Position numbers and translations under genes: made by a program
Source of the DNA: Bacillota bacterium
Lineage (GTDB): Bacteria; Bacillota; Clostridia; Oscillospirales; Ruminococcaceae
Direction: 5' to 3'
Assembly (NCBI GenBank): GCA_023396225.1
Contig: JAEWWT010000006.1
Location: 124,001-188,000 of the forward strand
DNA: 64,000 nt
Notes under the pieces: model-generated
The model's database searches: none
Told to the model about the DNA's origin: nothing
What the model saw: only the letters and a program-made list of their open reading frames with translations
In this document: piece after piece, positions 32,534-41,408 of the stretch
Position numbering within the stretch: position 1 is the stretch's first letter
Layout: each line of letters begins with the position of its first letter

Positions 32534-34618
32534 ATGAAAAAGTATATCACCGAAAATATACGTAATATTGCAATTGCAGGCCATGCAGGCTCAGGCAAGA
32601 CTTCTCTTGCCGAAGCTTTGATTTATAAAGCCGGTGCGTCAGACAGACTTGGAAAGACTGCCGACGGAAATACCGTCTGCGATTATGACCCCGAGGAAAT
32701 TAAGCGTAAAGCCACTCTGAATACAGCTCTTGCTGCCTTTGAATATAACGACATAAAGGTTAATCTTCTTGATACACCAGGCTTGTTTGATTTTGCAGGA
32801 GGTATGTATGAGGGCATTTCCGCATCAGGAACTGTTGCAATCACAGTATCAGCTAAATCAGGTATCAAGGTAGGAACAGAAAAAGCATATGAGCTTGCTT
32901 CTGACTTGCGTAAGCCTAAGATGTTTGTTGTAACAAAGGTTGATGATCAGGATGCAAACTTCTACAATACACTTACTGACCTGAAAACAGTATTTGGACC
33001 TACTGTCTGCCCTGTTGTTGTTCCTGTTATCAAGGACCATCAGGTAGTTTCATTTGTGAACCTTATTGAAATGAAGGCATATACATATGATGCCAAAGGT
33101 AATGCAGTTGAAACAGATATGCCGACTGCCGAAGTGTCAGAAAAAATGGAATATCGTATTGACGGACTTGTTGCAGCATTCTCAGAAGCGGTTGCTGAAA
33201 CTGACGAAGAACTGATGGAAAAGTTCTTTGAGGGCACTCCTTTCACTCAAAAAGAACTTGTTCATGGTATTCATAAGGGCATGAACGAAGGTATTATCAC
33301 CCCTGTAGTATGCTGTTCATCTACAACTCTTGCAGGTATTGATATGCTTCTCAAGGAGTTTGAACTCCTGCTTCCTTCGCCTGATGACAATCAGCCTGTT
33401 GTAGCTACAGACAAGAATGACAAGCTTGTCGAGATTGCTTATGACAGCACCGCCCCTATGTCTGCATTCGTATTCAAGACAATTGCTGACCCGTTTGTTG
33501 GCAAGATGTCATTCATAAAAGTTATAAGTGGTGTTATGAACGCTAACACTGACTATACAAACGTCAGCTCCGGTTCTGTTGAAAAGATCGGAAAGCTTTA
33601 TACGCTTTGCGGTAAAAAGCAGATTGAAATTAACTCTGCATGCGCAGGTGATATTGTTGTTGCTGTCAAAATTGCTGCTAACACTTCAGATTCTATCTGC
33701 TCAGCAGACAAACTTGTTAAATTCAGTGAAATAGAATTTCCTGCTCCTTGCTACGGCATGGCTGTAAGGGCTAAATCACAGGGAGATGAAAGCAAGATCG
33801 GTGCAGGTATTCAGCGACTTCTTGAAGAAGATAAGACTCTTTCATATTCTATGGATCCGCTCACTAAGGAGCAGATTCTCAAGGGACTTGGCGAACAACA
33901 CCTTGATGTTGCTGTTTCAAAGCTTAAGTCAAAATTCGGTGCTGAGGTTCTTCTTTCAGACCCTAAGATTGCTTACCGTGAAACTATCCGTAAAAAGGTT
34001 AAGGTTGAAGGCAAGCACAAGAAACAGACAGGCGGTCACGGTCAGTATGGTCATGTATGGATTGAATTCGAGCCATGTATATCTGACGAGCTTGTATTCG
34101 AAGAAAAAGTTTTCGGCGGTGCTGTTCCTAAAAACTATTTCCCTGCTGTTGAAAAGGGACTTCAGGAATGTATGAGAGCAGGAGTGCTTGCAGGCTGCCC
34201 TGTAACAGGACTTAAAGCTATTCTTGTTGATGGTTCTTATCACCCTGTTGACAGCTCAGAAATGGCATTCAAGCTGGCTGCTTCTATTGCTTATAAGGAA
34301 GGCCTGAAACAGGCTGATCCTGCAATACTTGAACCAATAGGAAAGCTTGTTGCAGATGTTCCTGATGATAATACTGGTGATATTATGGGCGACCTTAACA
34401 AACGCCGCGGCAGAGTTATAGGTATGCACCCGATAAAGAAGGGCATGACAAGAATTGAAGCAGAAGTTCCAATGCGTGAAACACAAAGCTTTACAATGGT
34501 TTTGCGTCAGATAACACGAGGCAAAGGCAGTTTTTCTCTTGACTTCCTCCGTTATGAACAGCTCCCTGGCATGCTTGTCGGTGATGTTATTTTAAGCATT
34601 GACAAAAACGCTGAATAA
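32534..34618 (+). CDS. EF-G-like translational GTPase (EF-G paralogue)
   Basis: 694 aa with full EF-G architecture: G domain (G1 GHAGSGKT near residue 16, G3 DTPG near 76, G4 TKVD near 132), domain II, and C-terminal domains III-V (GGHGQYGHV, GDLNKRRGRV, RYEQLPGM). Canonical EF-G has AHxDxGKT and NKxD, so G1 and G4 are diverged. This is the widespread second EF-G-like family of Clostridia whose ribosomal role is unclear; it is not near rpsL/rpsG. A GGGAGAG precedes ATG 32534. Confidence 0.9.
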   Translation: MKKYITENIRNIAIAGHAGSGKTSLAEALIYKAGASDRLGKTADGNTVCDYDPEEIKRKATLNTALAAFEYNDIKVNLLDTPGLFDFAGGMYEGISASGTVAITVSAKSGIKVGTEKAYELASDLRKPKMFVVTKVDDQDANFYNTLTDLKTVFGPTVCPVVVPVIKDHQVVSFVNLIEMKAYTYDAKGNAVETDMPTAEVSEKMEYRIDGLVAAFSEAVAETDEELMEKFFEGTPFTQKELVHGIHKGMNEGIITPVVCCSSTTLAGIDMLLKEFELLLPSPDDNQPVVATDKNDKLVEIAYDSTAPMSAFVFKTIADPFVGKMSFIKVISGVMNANTDYTNVSSGSVEKIGKLYTLCGKKQIEINSACAGDIVVAVKIAANTSDSICSADKLVKFSEIEFPAPCYGMAVRAKSQGDESKIGAGIQRLLEEDKTLSYSMDPLTKEQILKGLGEQHLDVAVSKLKSKFGAEVLLSDPKIAYRETIRKKVKVEGKHKKQTGGHGQYGHVWIEFEPCISDELVFEEKVFGGAVPKNYFPAVEKGLQECMRAGVLAGCPVTGLKAILVDGSYHPVDSSEMAFKLAASIAYKEGLKQADPAILEPIGKLVADVPDDNTGDIMGDLNKRRGRVIGMHPIKKGMTRIEAEVPMRETQSFTMVLRQITRGKGSFSLDFLRYEQLPGMLVGDVILSIDKNAE

Positions 34619-34666
34619 TAGATTTTAAAATAATCCTACTAAAATAAATATTGTTTTTGGACACTG

Positions 34667-34690
34667 GCTTGCCTGAAAATTCAGGCAAGC
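34667..34690 (+). terminator. intrinsic terminator
   Basis: A perfect 10-bp stem GCTTGCCTGA (34667-34676) / TCAGGCAAGC (34681-34690) with loop AAAT, followed by TCTTTG. Confidence 0.8.
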
Positions 34691-34862
34691 TCTTTGTCAC
34701 TTGTTTATACTGATTTCCAATTATAATAAAGCATTTTCATTGGATATTAGTATTTGAAGTCAAATACGGTGTTATAATTAACCGTTATGCAAAAATATGT
34801 TGACAAACTGACCATTTTATACTAAAATTAATATGTATCATAATAATTTCGGAGGTTCTGAC

Positions 34863-35609
34863 ATGAAAAAACTCTTATGCAGTCTTCTTGCTGTAGTAAC
34901 ATTTGCCGCTACTGCTGTTATTCCTGCTTTTGCAGAAAACAATGAAGCGGGAGATGTCCATCCTACCATGTGCTTTGACAAAGAAATGCCTGAGCCATAT
35001 TTTTTGTATATTAATGATGATGATAAAAATATTTTCTCTGATTCTATTTCTGACAGCCTTGCTCAAAAGGGCTATTCTCTTGAAGTCAAGGGCAATATTC
35101 CCGCAAGCGAGGACGAGGCTACAAGAGGACTTGCTTTTCCGTCATCTCTTTTTGAACTTAACAACTATGAAAACTGCACTGTGACATTTTCTTACTATGT
35201 TCCAAAGGAATATCTTGAATATTCGGATTCTTTCACTGTTTATTCTGACGGCGTAATTTGGATTGAATACAACGTTCCTGTTACTGAAACTGACAGTTGG
35301 CAAACATATTCAATAACTATTCCTAAGACAGCAACAAACAACCGCATTGGTGTTGCTTTTACAGGAACAAAGGCTTATAACGGTACATTAATTTACCTTG
35401 ATAATCTTACAGTTACCGACGCAGACGGAAATGCAGTTGCAAATATCGGTGACTATTCCGATGTTGAAGTTGCAAACAGGTTTGCAAACATCAAAACTGA
35501 CGGAATTGTAGTTACTATAATTCAGATTGTTATTATCGTCGGATTGCTTATCATCTTTGTTGTACTTCTTATAAAAGTGCTAAAGAAAAAAAATGAACGT
35601 TTCAGATAA
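34863..35609 (+). CDS. surface protein with C-terminal membrane anchor
   Basis: 248 aa. Signal peptide (MKKLLCSLLAVVTFAATAV; cleavage near AFA-ENN), a ~170-residue domain with jelly-roll features (VTFSYYVP, WQTYSITIPK, IYLDNLTVTDADG) like carbohydrate-binding modules, then a C-terminal helix (residues ~218-240) and KKKNERFR. The domain faces outward. Carbohydrate binding is a guess from fold pattern only. GGAGG lies before ATG 34863. Confidence 0.72.
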   Translation: MKKLLCSLLAVVTFAATAVIPAFAENNEAGDVHPTMCFDKEMPEPYFLYINDDDKNIFSDSISDSLAQKGYSLEVKGNIPASEDEATRGLAFPSSLFELNNYENCTVTFSYYVPKEYLEYSDSFTVYSDGVIWIEYNVPVTETDSWQTYSITIPKTATNNRIGVAFTGTKAYNGTLIYLDNLTVTDADGNAVANIGDYSDVEVANRFANIKTDGIVVTIIQIVIIVGLLIIFVVLLIKVLKKKNERFR

Positions 35610-35614
35610 TATAC

Positions 35615-35641
35615 AGCGCTCTCATATGAGGGCGCTTGTTT
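35615..35641 (+). terminator. intrinsic terminator
   Basis: AGCGCTCTC / GAGGGCGCT (one C-A mismatch) around loop ATAT, then TGTTTT. Confidence 0.75.
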
Positions 35642-35814
35642 TAGGAATAAGCTTGTTTTGCTTTTTTCAATATGAAATAATACTGATTTAAGCCATTTTA
35701 TCTGTAATGTAAACAAATCGACATAGTCCTGTTATTGAATTTTGCGTAAAGATAGTTTATTATAGTATGTGTCAGAGTAGTGACGATTAAATAGCAAAGT
35801 GAGGTTATCTCTTC

Positions 35815-36735
35815 ATGGATAAAGTCAAGGAAATTCTTAATAACAAGTGGTTTAAATGCTTTCTGGGCATTCTGACCTGTAGTTACACAATTCTGCTTTT
35901 ATATATTGTATATGCTGTAACTTTTTATGATATTGAGTATACAAACAAGGTTTTATTTGCAGTCATTTATACTCTTATTTCGGCAGTTGTCTGTGTATTG
36001 GTATTCTATACAAGAAAATCCCCTTTTACCTGTGCATTTTCAATGATAAACATAATTCTGTTCCTGCCGATACTTCTGATAGATTTCGGCAACTGGCCTT
36101 TACTTATTCCGGGATTAATTGTGACACTTTTCTCGTTCTTTTGCAGCAAAATGAATGTAACTGCAAAAACTGTTATCGGAACGATATTCCTTCTCATGTA
36201 TATTATCGGCGGAATAGGATTTTATGTCGGCATGAATCTATTCCGAGTAAAGACTGTTGATACACTTCTTGCGTCAGGTACTTCTCCGTCAAACAACTTT
36301 CGTTACTATGTTCTGGATGTCCAGAACAAGGCGTCAGGAAAAACTGTTGTATATATCGAGCCTAACAACCTTGACATTGAGATGGATTTCATTACACTTC
36401 GCTGTACAATTAAGCGCCGTATCATGCAGGGCAATAACCCTATTGATGTAACATGTAAATGGGAAAACAACAAGCTTTATATCAATGATAAAATGTACTT
36501 CGACGAAAGCGACTACATTCACGATGACAACAACAAGGTTTACACCTTTGAAGAGGGCGACTGGACGTATTCTTACTTTAACATTGATTACCCTCTATTT
36601 GAAACTATCCATTCACTTACTCAGAAAATCAAAGGTAAATCCTCTTCCAATGACGAAACTTCTGTAACAACGTCAGAAGAAAGTACTGCTGCAGAAACAA
36701 CAAAGGAAACAACTGCAGTTTCCGATACCGAATAA
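35815..36735 (+). CDS. polytopic membrane protein with extracellular domain
   Basis: 306 aa. About five hydrophobic helices in residues 12-145, then a ~110-residue soluble domain (YYVLDVQNKASGKTVVYIEP, PIDVTCKWENNKLYIND) and a Ser/Thr/Glu-rich tail resembling the linkers of other surface proteins here. No family recognised. AGTGAGGT precedes the ATG. Confidence 0.7.
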   Translation: MDKVKEILNNKWFKCFLGILTCSYTILLLYIVYAVTFYDIEYTNKVLFAVIYTLISAVVCVLVFYTRKSPFTCAFSMINIILFLPILLIDFGNWPLLIPGLIVTLFSFFCSKMNVTAKTVIGTIFLLMYIIGGIGFYVGMNLFRVKTVDTLLASGTSPSNNFRYYVLDVQNKASGKTVVYIEPNNLDIEMDFITLRCTIKRRIMQGNNPIDVTCKWENNKLYINDKMYFDESDYIHDDNNKVYTFEEGDWTYSYFNIDYPLFETIHSLTQKIKGKSSSNDETSVTTSEESTAAETTKETTAVSDTE

Positions 36736-36758
36736 TTCCCCCATAATTTACTATTTAC

Positions 36759-36806
36759 GGGTATCTGCATAAGTTGATTGCCGAATGGCATGATATGCAG
36801 ATACCC
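36759..36806 (+). terminator. hairpin after the membrane protein gene
   Basis: A perfect 12-bp stem GGGTATCTGCAT (36759-36770) / ATGCAGATACCC (36795-36806) with a 24-nt loop, then CATTTTG. A weak terminator or 3'-end stabiliser. Confidence 0.6.
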
Positions 36807-36977
36807 CATTTTGTGTTCTGATTACCAAAATTTACTTGAGTATATAAAGAAATTTTATGTTTCCGATATTTTTTTTAAAAAACTAAAGACAAATACTGTT
36901 CAATATGATATAATAAATTTAATATAGATTATTAGAAGCTTTGCTGCTGCGAGGCTACGGAAAGGAATAAGGTACAT

Positions 36978-37385
36978 ATGACTTATGAAAAGTCCTGTGG
37001 TGCTATTGTTTACCGCAAGCATCACGGAAATATTGAGATTCTTCTCATAAAGCATGTCAACAGCGGACATTGGTCTTTTCCTAAGGGTCATGTTGAAGAG
37101 GGCGAAACTGAAATTGAAACCGCTCAGAGGGAAATATATGAGGAAACCGGAATTGACGTTATAATTGATCCGACTTTCAGAGAAACTGTTTCCTATTACC
37201 CAAGGAAAGATACGCAGAAAGTTGTCGTTTACTTCATTGCAAAAGCAAAAACATTTGATTATTTTCCTCAGGAGGAAGAAATTGCAGATATCAAGTGGGT
37301 TGATGTCGGCCACGCAAATGCAGTTCTCACCTATGAAAACGACAAGACAATTGTCAACAAGGCAAAGAAAGCTATAAAGGATTGA
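36978..37385 (+). CDS. Nudix hydrolase, diadenosine tetraphosphatase-like
   Basis: 135 aa. A complete Nudix box GHVEEGETEIETAQREIYEETGI at residues ~38-60. The opening SCGAIVYRK and SFPKGH before the box resemble bis(5'-nucleosyl)-tetraphosphatases (Ap4A hydrolases), but other nucleotide substrates are possible. Soluble. GGAAAGGAATAAGG lies before the ATG. Confidence 0.88.
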   Translation: MTYEKSCGAIVYRKHHGNIEILLIKHVNSGHWSFPKGHVEEGETEIETAQREIYEETGIDVIIDPTFRETVSYYPRKDTQKVVVYFIAKAKTFDYFPQEEEIADIKWVDVGHANAVLTYENDKTIVNKAKKAIKD

Positions 37386-37388
37386 ATA

Positions 37389-37424
37389 AGCGGAGCTGAT
37401 TATTCAGTTCCGCTCGTTTTTTAG
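37389..37424 (+). terminator. intrinsic terminator
   Basis: AGCGGAgCTGA / TCAGtTCCGCT stem around TTAT, followed by CGTTTTTT. Confidence 0.9.
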
Positions 37425-37559
37425 GATATAATCTTGTCTGAACTGCCCATAAAATGTTCAGCTGTAACGTTTAAAAAGATTAAAATGTTAACGTGAGTAA
37501 GTCACAGAAATGTATATCAAAAGCTGTTACAATAATAACAACAAAGGAGAGTGATGACA

Positions 37560-37760
37560 ATGAGCGTTCGATTTAACGAAGACACAGAAATAGTTAAAGC
37601 TATTAAGGAAGGCTTAAAGCAAAAGGGTGGTTATTGCCCTTGCCGTATGGAAAAGACAGAGGACAACAAGTGCATGTGCAAGGAATTCAGGAATCAGATT
37701 AATGACCCCGATTTTGAAGGCTACTGCCACTGTATGCTTTATTACAAATCAAAGGATTAA
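37560..37760 (+). CDS. ferredoxin-thioredoxin reductase catalytic chain
   Basis: 66 aa. The cysteine pattern CPC, CMC and CHC (YCPCRMEK, KCMCKEF, YCHCML) is that of the FTR beta/catalytic subunit. FTR carries a [4Fe-4S] cluster next to a redox disulfide and passes electrons one at a time from ferredoxin to thioredoxin. Shorter than plant FTR-beta, close to prokaryotic stand-alone forms. ATG 37560 has AAAGGAG upstream; GTG 37551 and ATG 37554 are too close to it. Thioredoxin starts 18 bp downstream, which strongly supports the role. Confidence 0.88.
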   Translation: MSVRFNEDTEIVKAIKEGLKQKGGYCPCRMEKTEDNKCMCKEFRNQINDPDFEGYCHCMLYYKSKD

Positions 37761-37778
37761 TGGAAAGGAATGAGCGAT

Positions 37779-38090
37779 ATGGCTGTTATTCATTTAACTA
37801 AGGAAAATTTTGAAGATGAGGTTTTAAGCTCAGAAAAGCCTGTGCTTATTGACTTCTTTGCAACATGGTGCGGACCATGCAGAATGGTTTCACCTATCAT
37901 AGATGAAATTGCTGACGAAAATAATCAATACAAAATCTGCAAGATAAATGTTGACGAAGAGCCTGAACTTTCACAGGCATTCAAAGTCGCAAGTATCCCT
38001 ACAATTGCCGTTGTTAAGAGCGGCAAGATTATTGCAACTTCAGTGGGTGCAAAAGGGAAACAAGACATTCTCGCAATGCTTGAAGACTGA
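37779..38090 (+). CDS. trxA: thioredoxin
   Basis: 103 aa. Active site WCGPC near residue 29 in FFATWCGPCRM, the buried Asp in VLIDFFA and cis-Pro in IPTIAVV. Reduces protein disulfides. ATG 37779 is preferred; GAAAGGA overlaps the earlier ATG at 37770. Pairing with the FTR catalytic chain suggests this thioredoxin is reduced by ferredoxin rather than by NADPH-thioredoxin reductase. Confidence 0.93.
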   Translation: MAVIHLTKENFEDEVLSSEKPVLIDFFATWCGPCRMVSPIIDEIADENNQYKICKINVDEEPELSQAFKVASIPTIAVVKSGKIIATSVGAKGKQDILAMLED

Positions 38091-38117
38091 GTTACGACTT
38101 TGTTAATCAAATAAATT

Positions 38118-38157
38118 CTGCCCCCATCACTGTTGTGTGTGGGGGCAGTTCTATTTT
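38118..38157. terminator. terminator between thioredoxin and MerR genes
   Basis: CTGCCCCCA (38118-38126) / TGGGGGCAG (38140-38148), followed by a T-rich run on the plus strand. It separates convergent genes. Confidence 0.82.
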
Positions 38158-38160
38158 TTA

Positions 38161-38976
38161 CTATATTTTAAGTTCAACAGGAATCTGAATTTCTGTAAGC
38201 CATTCCTCTTCGTTTTCCTTGTTCCATATTCCGTCAATATAGCTTTCTCTCGGACAGTCAATGATTGTATATCTGTTTTCCTCAATCCACTTCATTGCAA
38301 ATGCGTATGCTTTTCCTATTGTGCTGTATGGGCCTTTATGCATAACCGAAACAGCAGATACGGGCTTAATTGTTCTGAATTTTACGTCGTCAAAGTCCTC
38401 TTTAAGCTTGTCAACAGCTTCGCAGATTTCAATTCGGATATCCTTTTCCTTGTATTCGCCGTCAAGATAGCGAACATAGCAGTAATCAGGGGTACTGCAT
38501 TTTAGATCGGGATACTTTTCTGATACCTTTTTACCTATAGCTGGAATATAATCAAAGTATGCATTGTAATCTGGGATTACCGTCTCAACGGAATAAATAA
38601 TACGCTCCGGTAATTCCTTGATAATTGCTTGATAAGACATATATGCTTCCTCCTCATGACCTGAAAGTATGAATTCAATTCTTGAGAGCTGGTCCTGTGT
38701 GTACGAGAGTTCAGCAAGAATTTCTGCCTTTCGCTTTTTTAAGACGGCGCTGACGTCAACGCTTCCGCTCAGAATCTGCTTTACTTCGTTTACAGACAAT
38801 CCAAGCTGACGCATCGACTGAATACGATGAATCTGCAGAAGCTGATTTGTTGTATACAAACGGTAGCCAGTGAACTTGTCCGTTGCCTCGGGCTTCAGCA
38901 ATCCCTCCTCATCATAGTAACGAAGTGTTTTGATTGTTGTCTTTGACATCTTTGAAAACTCGCCGATACGGTACAT
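38161..38976 (-). CDS. MerR-family regulator with GyrI-like effector domain
   Basis: 271 aa. MerR helix-turn-helix at residues 1-70 (YRIGEFSKMSKTTIKTLRYYDEEGLLKP), a coiled-coil dimer helix to ~115, then a GyrI/BltR-type ligand-binding domain ending in EEWLTEIQIPV. BltR-type members sense cationic drugs or lipophilic compounds. AAAGGAGATGG precedes the ATG. A MerR-type operator lies directly upstream (39004-39034), so it probably autoregulates. No efflux gene is adjacent. Confidence 0.9.
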   Translation of the reverse strand: MYRIGEFSKMSKTTIKTLRYYDEEGLLKPEATDKFTGYRLYTTNQLLQIHRIQSMRQLGLSVNEVKQILSGSVDVSAVLKKRKAEILAELSYTQDQLSRIEFILSGHEEEAYMSYQAIIKELPERIIYSVETVIPDYNAYFDYIPAIGKKVSEKYPDLKCSTPDYCYVRYLDGEYKEKDIRIEICEAVDKLKEDFDDVKFRTIKPVSAVSVMHKGPYSTIGKAYAFAMKWIEENRYTIIDCPRESYIDGIWNKENEEEWLTEIQIPVELKI

Positions 38977-39003
38977 ATGACCATCTCCTTTCCTTGTGAT
39001 TTC

Positions 39004-39034
39004 AGTATATATCCTCCCCTAAGAGGAGAGTCAA
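39004..39034 (-). promoter_or_regulatory. MerR-type promoter with 19-bp spacer and dyad operator
   Basis: On the minus strand: TTGACT (39029-39034), a 19-bp spacer and TATACT (39004-39009). The spacer contains the dyad CTCCTCTTAGGGGAG (39014-39028). The over-long spacer with a centred dyad is the hallmark of MerR-controlled promoters. Confidence 0.88.
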
Positions 39035-39248
39035 GAGGCATTTTAATATTTTAAGATAAAATCTTTCAGATAAATTATATCATCAAGACATCTATATGTA
39101 AATTGTTTGCAAAAGTTATTAGTTATTAATATCTATTTTTATGTTGATAATTGTTGATAATTGCTATAAAATAAGGATTTAGTTGACATATACTTTTAAA
39201 ACATGATATACTATTTAATATAATATAATGTGTTTGAGATGGTGAATT

Positions 39249-40391
39249 ATGGTCTTATTAATTGTACGTGCCGAAATAACATGTATTTTCATTCTTTTTT
39301 TTCTGATACGCTGCAGCTGTAAATTTGACACCAGAATTGGTAATAAGAAATTTGTCTCTGTAGCAATGATTGCATTACTGCACGTTGTTTTAGACCTCAC
39401 TACAGTAATCACAGTCAATAACATTGATATCGTACCAGGCTTTATAAACAGAATTCTGCACATATTATTCTATATCAGCGGAATTGTATTTGCTATCGAG
39501 TTTTATGATTATGTCCTGCATTTCTCTAGTTCAAATAAGTTTGTACGCACTATGAGATATATAAAATTTATTCCGCTTGTTTGTTATGGAATTCTGACTT
39601 TTATTCTTCCTGTTGAGTATGTAGCCGGAAATGTAACATATTACAGTTATGGGCCCCTTGTATTTGTAGGCTATTTTGTATTTGCATTTTACTGCATAAT
39701 GAGCCTTTTTGTAATTATTAAATTCAAAAAAGCTATTGAACGTCGTGTCAGGGCGGTTCTTCTTCCGACAATCATAACTATGGTTTCGATTATGTTAATT
39801 CAAGCCTTTATCCCTGAAATACTTATGACAGGTGCTGCGTGTACAATTGTTGTGCTTGGTTTGTTTATTGCGCTTGACAACCCTGCAAGGCATTACAGGG
39901 AAGAGGCTTACTGGGATTCGCTGACCGGTATCAAGAACAAGAACTGCTATGACAAGGATTTTGAGAAGATTATTACCCGTTATCTTAACAAGAACATTCA
40001 AATTGGAGTTGTTGTTGCTGATATTAACGGTCTTAAAATGGTTAACGACAATTATGGGCATTCTGAGGGAGACAACCTTATTATTGAGTCTGCAAGGGCT
40101 TTGTCACAGAATCTCAAGTCCGCATACAATGCCTATAGGGTAGGCGGTGACGAGTTTGTTATACTGTACATATCCACTGATGATCAGATTGTTTTGTCAG
40201 AAATTGAGCAAGTAAGAATTGCCTGCGAAAAGGTTACCTCTTTGCCTGTCCCGCTTAGCATAGCAATCGGTTATTCATCCGGTACAGAAACAATCAAGAT
40301 AAAGGATGTTTTTGACAAGGCTGATGATCTTATGTATGAAAATAAAAAGCAAATAAAAGAGGAACATCCTGAATTTAATTATCGCAGTTAA
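39249..40391 (+). CDS. membrane-bound GGDEF protein, probable diguanylate cyclase
   Basis: 380 aa. Six or seven hydrophobic helices in residues ~5-205 form a sensor-like membrane domain. A GGDEF domain follows from ~217: WDSLTGIKNK, VADINGLKMVNDNYGH (metal and substrate residues) and an intact GGDEF signature (RVGGDEFVIL, near residue 300). It probably makes cyclic di-GMP. The inhibitory RxxD site five residues before GGDEF is not obvious. A link to the type IV pili is inference only. GAGATGGTG lies before the ATG. Confidence 0.88.
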   Translation: MVLLIVRAEITCIFILFFLIRCSCKFDTRIGNKKFVSVAMIALLHVVLDLTTVITVNNIDIVPGFINRILHILFYISGIVFAIEFYDYVLHFSSSNKFVRTMRYIKFIPLVCYGILTFILPVEYVAGNVTYYSYGPLVFVGYFVFAFYCIMSLFVIIKFKKAIERRVRAVLLPTIITMVSIMLIQAFIPEILMTGAACTIVVLGLFIALDNPARHYREEAYWDSLTGIKNKNCYDKDFEKIITRYLNKNIQIGVVVADINGLKMVNDNYGHSEGDNLIIESARALSQNLKSAYNAYRVGGDEFVILYISTDDQIVLSEIEQVRIACEKVTSLPVPLSIAIGYSSGTETIKIKDVFDKADDLMYENKKQIKEEHPEFNYRS

Positions 40392-40404
40392 TATTATAAT
40401 TTTG

Positions 40405-40439
40405 AACCTGCAACTCATTCTATGGGCTGCAGGTTTTTA
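40405..40439 (+). terminator. intrinsic terminator
   Basis: AACCTGCA (40405-40412) / TGCAGGTT (40428-40435) followed by TTTT. Confidence 0.8.
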
Positions 40440-40468
40440 TATAATTCCTATTTTTGTTGTTTTTGGCG

Positions 40469-40912
40469 CTATAATGATGCAATTACATTATTCAATCGCT
40501 TGACATCATTTGGATTAATCTTTAACGTTGTTAATTCATCACCCGAGCCACCATAAATATAATCAAATTTAAGCAGTTTATCATCAAGAATACATGGAAT
40601 TTTAAGTCCTATCAATGGAATTGTTCCGACTTTAAAACCTGTCTGTGCCTCTATTTTATTTGAATCTGCCATTTTTAGCTTTGTAAATCCAAGCTTTTCT
40701 TTCGTTTTTTCAAAATCAAGCCTTCCATGATTTTCGGACACTATGCACAATATTAAGCCCTTTTCGCTTTGCAGGATAAGTGATGGTGCCACTTTATTTA
40801 TATCATAGTATTTTTCTCCGTCAGCAACTGTATAAATAGGAGCGTCCTGCTTTATCAATTCAAAGTCTGCTGCTGCTTCATTCAGGAATATTTCCAGTTC
40901 TGTTATTGTCAT
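40469..40912 (-). CDS. YbaK/ProX-family aminoacyl-tRNA deacylase-like protein
   Basis: 147 aa. A YbaK-like single-domain fold: VAPSLILQSEKGLILCIVSE, KLGFTKLKMADSNKIEAQTGFKVGTIPLIGL and YGGSGDELTTLKINP. Relatives hydrolyse mischarged tRNA such as Cys- or Ala-tRNA(Pro). The start is uncertain: GGAGA at 40919-40923 favours the ATG at 40912 over the ATG at 40924. The window's ProS lacks an obvious editing insertion, so trans-editing is plausible. Confidence 0.78.
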   Translation of the reverse strand: MTITELEIFLNEAAADFELIKQDAPIYTVADGEKYYDINKVAPSLILQSEKGLILCIVSENHGRLDFEKTKEKLGFTKLKMADSNKIEAQTGFKVGTIPLIGLKIPCILDDKLLKFDYIYGGSGDELTTLKINPNDVKRLNNVIASL

Positions 40913-40967
40913 ATCTGTCTCCATAAATCTTGTTTATAATTTTATTCTGCTATTTTTAATAAATATG

Positions 40968-40996
40968 AAAAAACGGACCGCAAAAGCGATCCGTTT
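40968..40996 (-). terminator. terminator of the ribosomal protein supercluster
   Basis: On the minus strand AAACGGATCGC / GCGGTCCGTTT (one G-U) with loop TTTT is followed by a T6 run. It is the first strong terminator after rpsJ. Confidence 0.9.
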
Positions 40997-41010
40997 AATT
41001 ATGGCATGAA

Positions 41011-41352
41011 TTATACTAATTCGATAATAGCCATTTCTGCAGCATCTCCGCGACGAGGACCTGTCTTGATGATTCTTGTGTATCCGCCATTTCTGTCAGC
41101 ATACTTTGGTGCGATATCATCAAACAATTTCTTAACTACGTCTTCCTTTGTAACGTAAGCAAGAACCTGACGCTTGGAGTGGAGATCGCTTGTCTTGGCT
41201 GTTGTAATCATCTTTTCAGCCATTGCACGAACCTCTTTAGCTCTTGTTACTGTAGTTTCAATTCTGCCGTTTTCGAGCAGAAATGTTACCATAGCTCTGA
41301 GCATTGCTTTTCTCTGGTCGCTTGTACGACCTAATTTTCTGGTTCCTGGCAT
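41011..41352 (-). CDS. rplQ: ribosomal protein L17
   Basis: 113 aa, last gene of the supercluster. Opens MPGTRKLGRTSDQRKAMLRAM, with RITTT-like RIETTVTRAKEVR near residue 36 and a C-terminal RRGDAAEMAIIEL. L17 sits near the peptide exit of the 50S subunit. 56 bp after rpoA, 15 bp before the terminator. Confidence 0.96.
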   Translation of the reverse strand: MPGTRKLGRTSDQRKAMLRAMVTFLLENGRIETTVTRAKEVRAMAEKMITTAKTSDLHSKRQVLAYVTKEDVVKKLFDDIAPKYADRNGGYTRIIKTGPRRGDAAEMAIIELV

Positions 41353-41408
41353 TTATATTCACTCCTTACTAGTTCATAATAGCAAGGCATGCAAATTGTG
41401 CATCCCTT

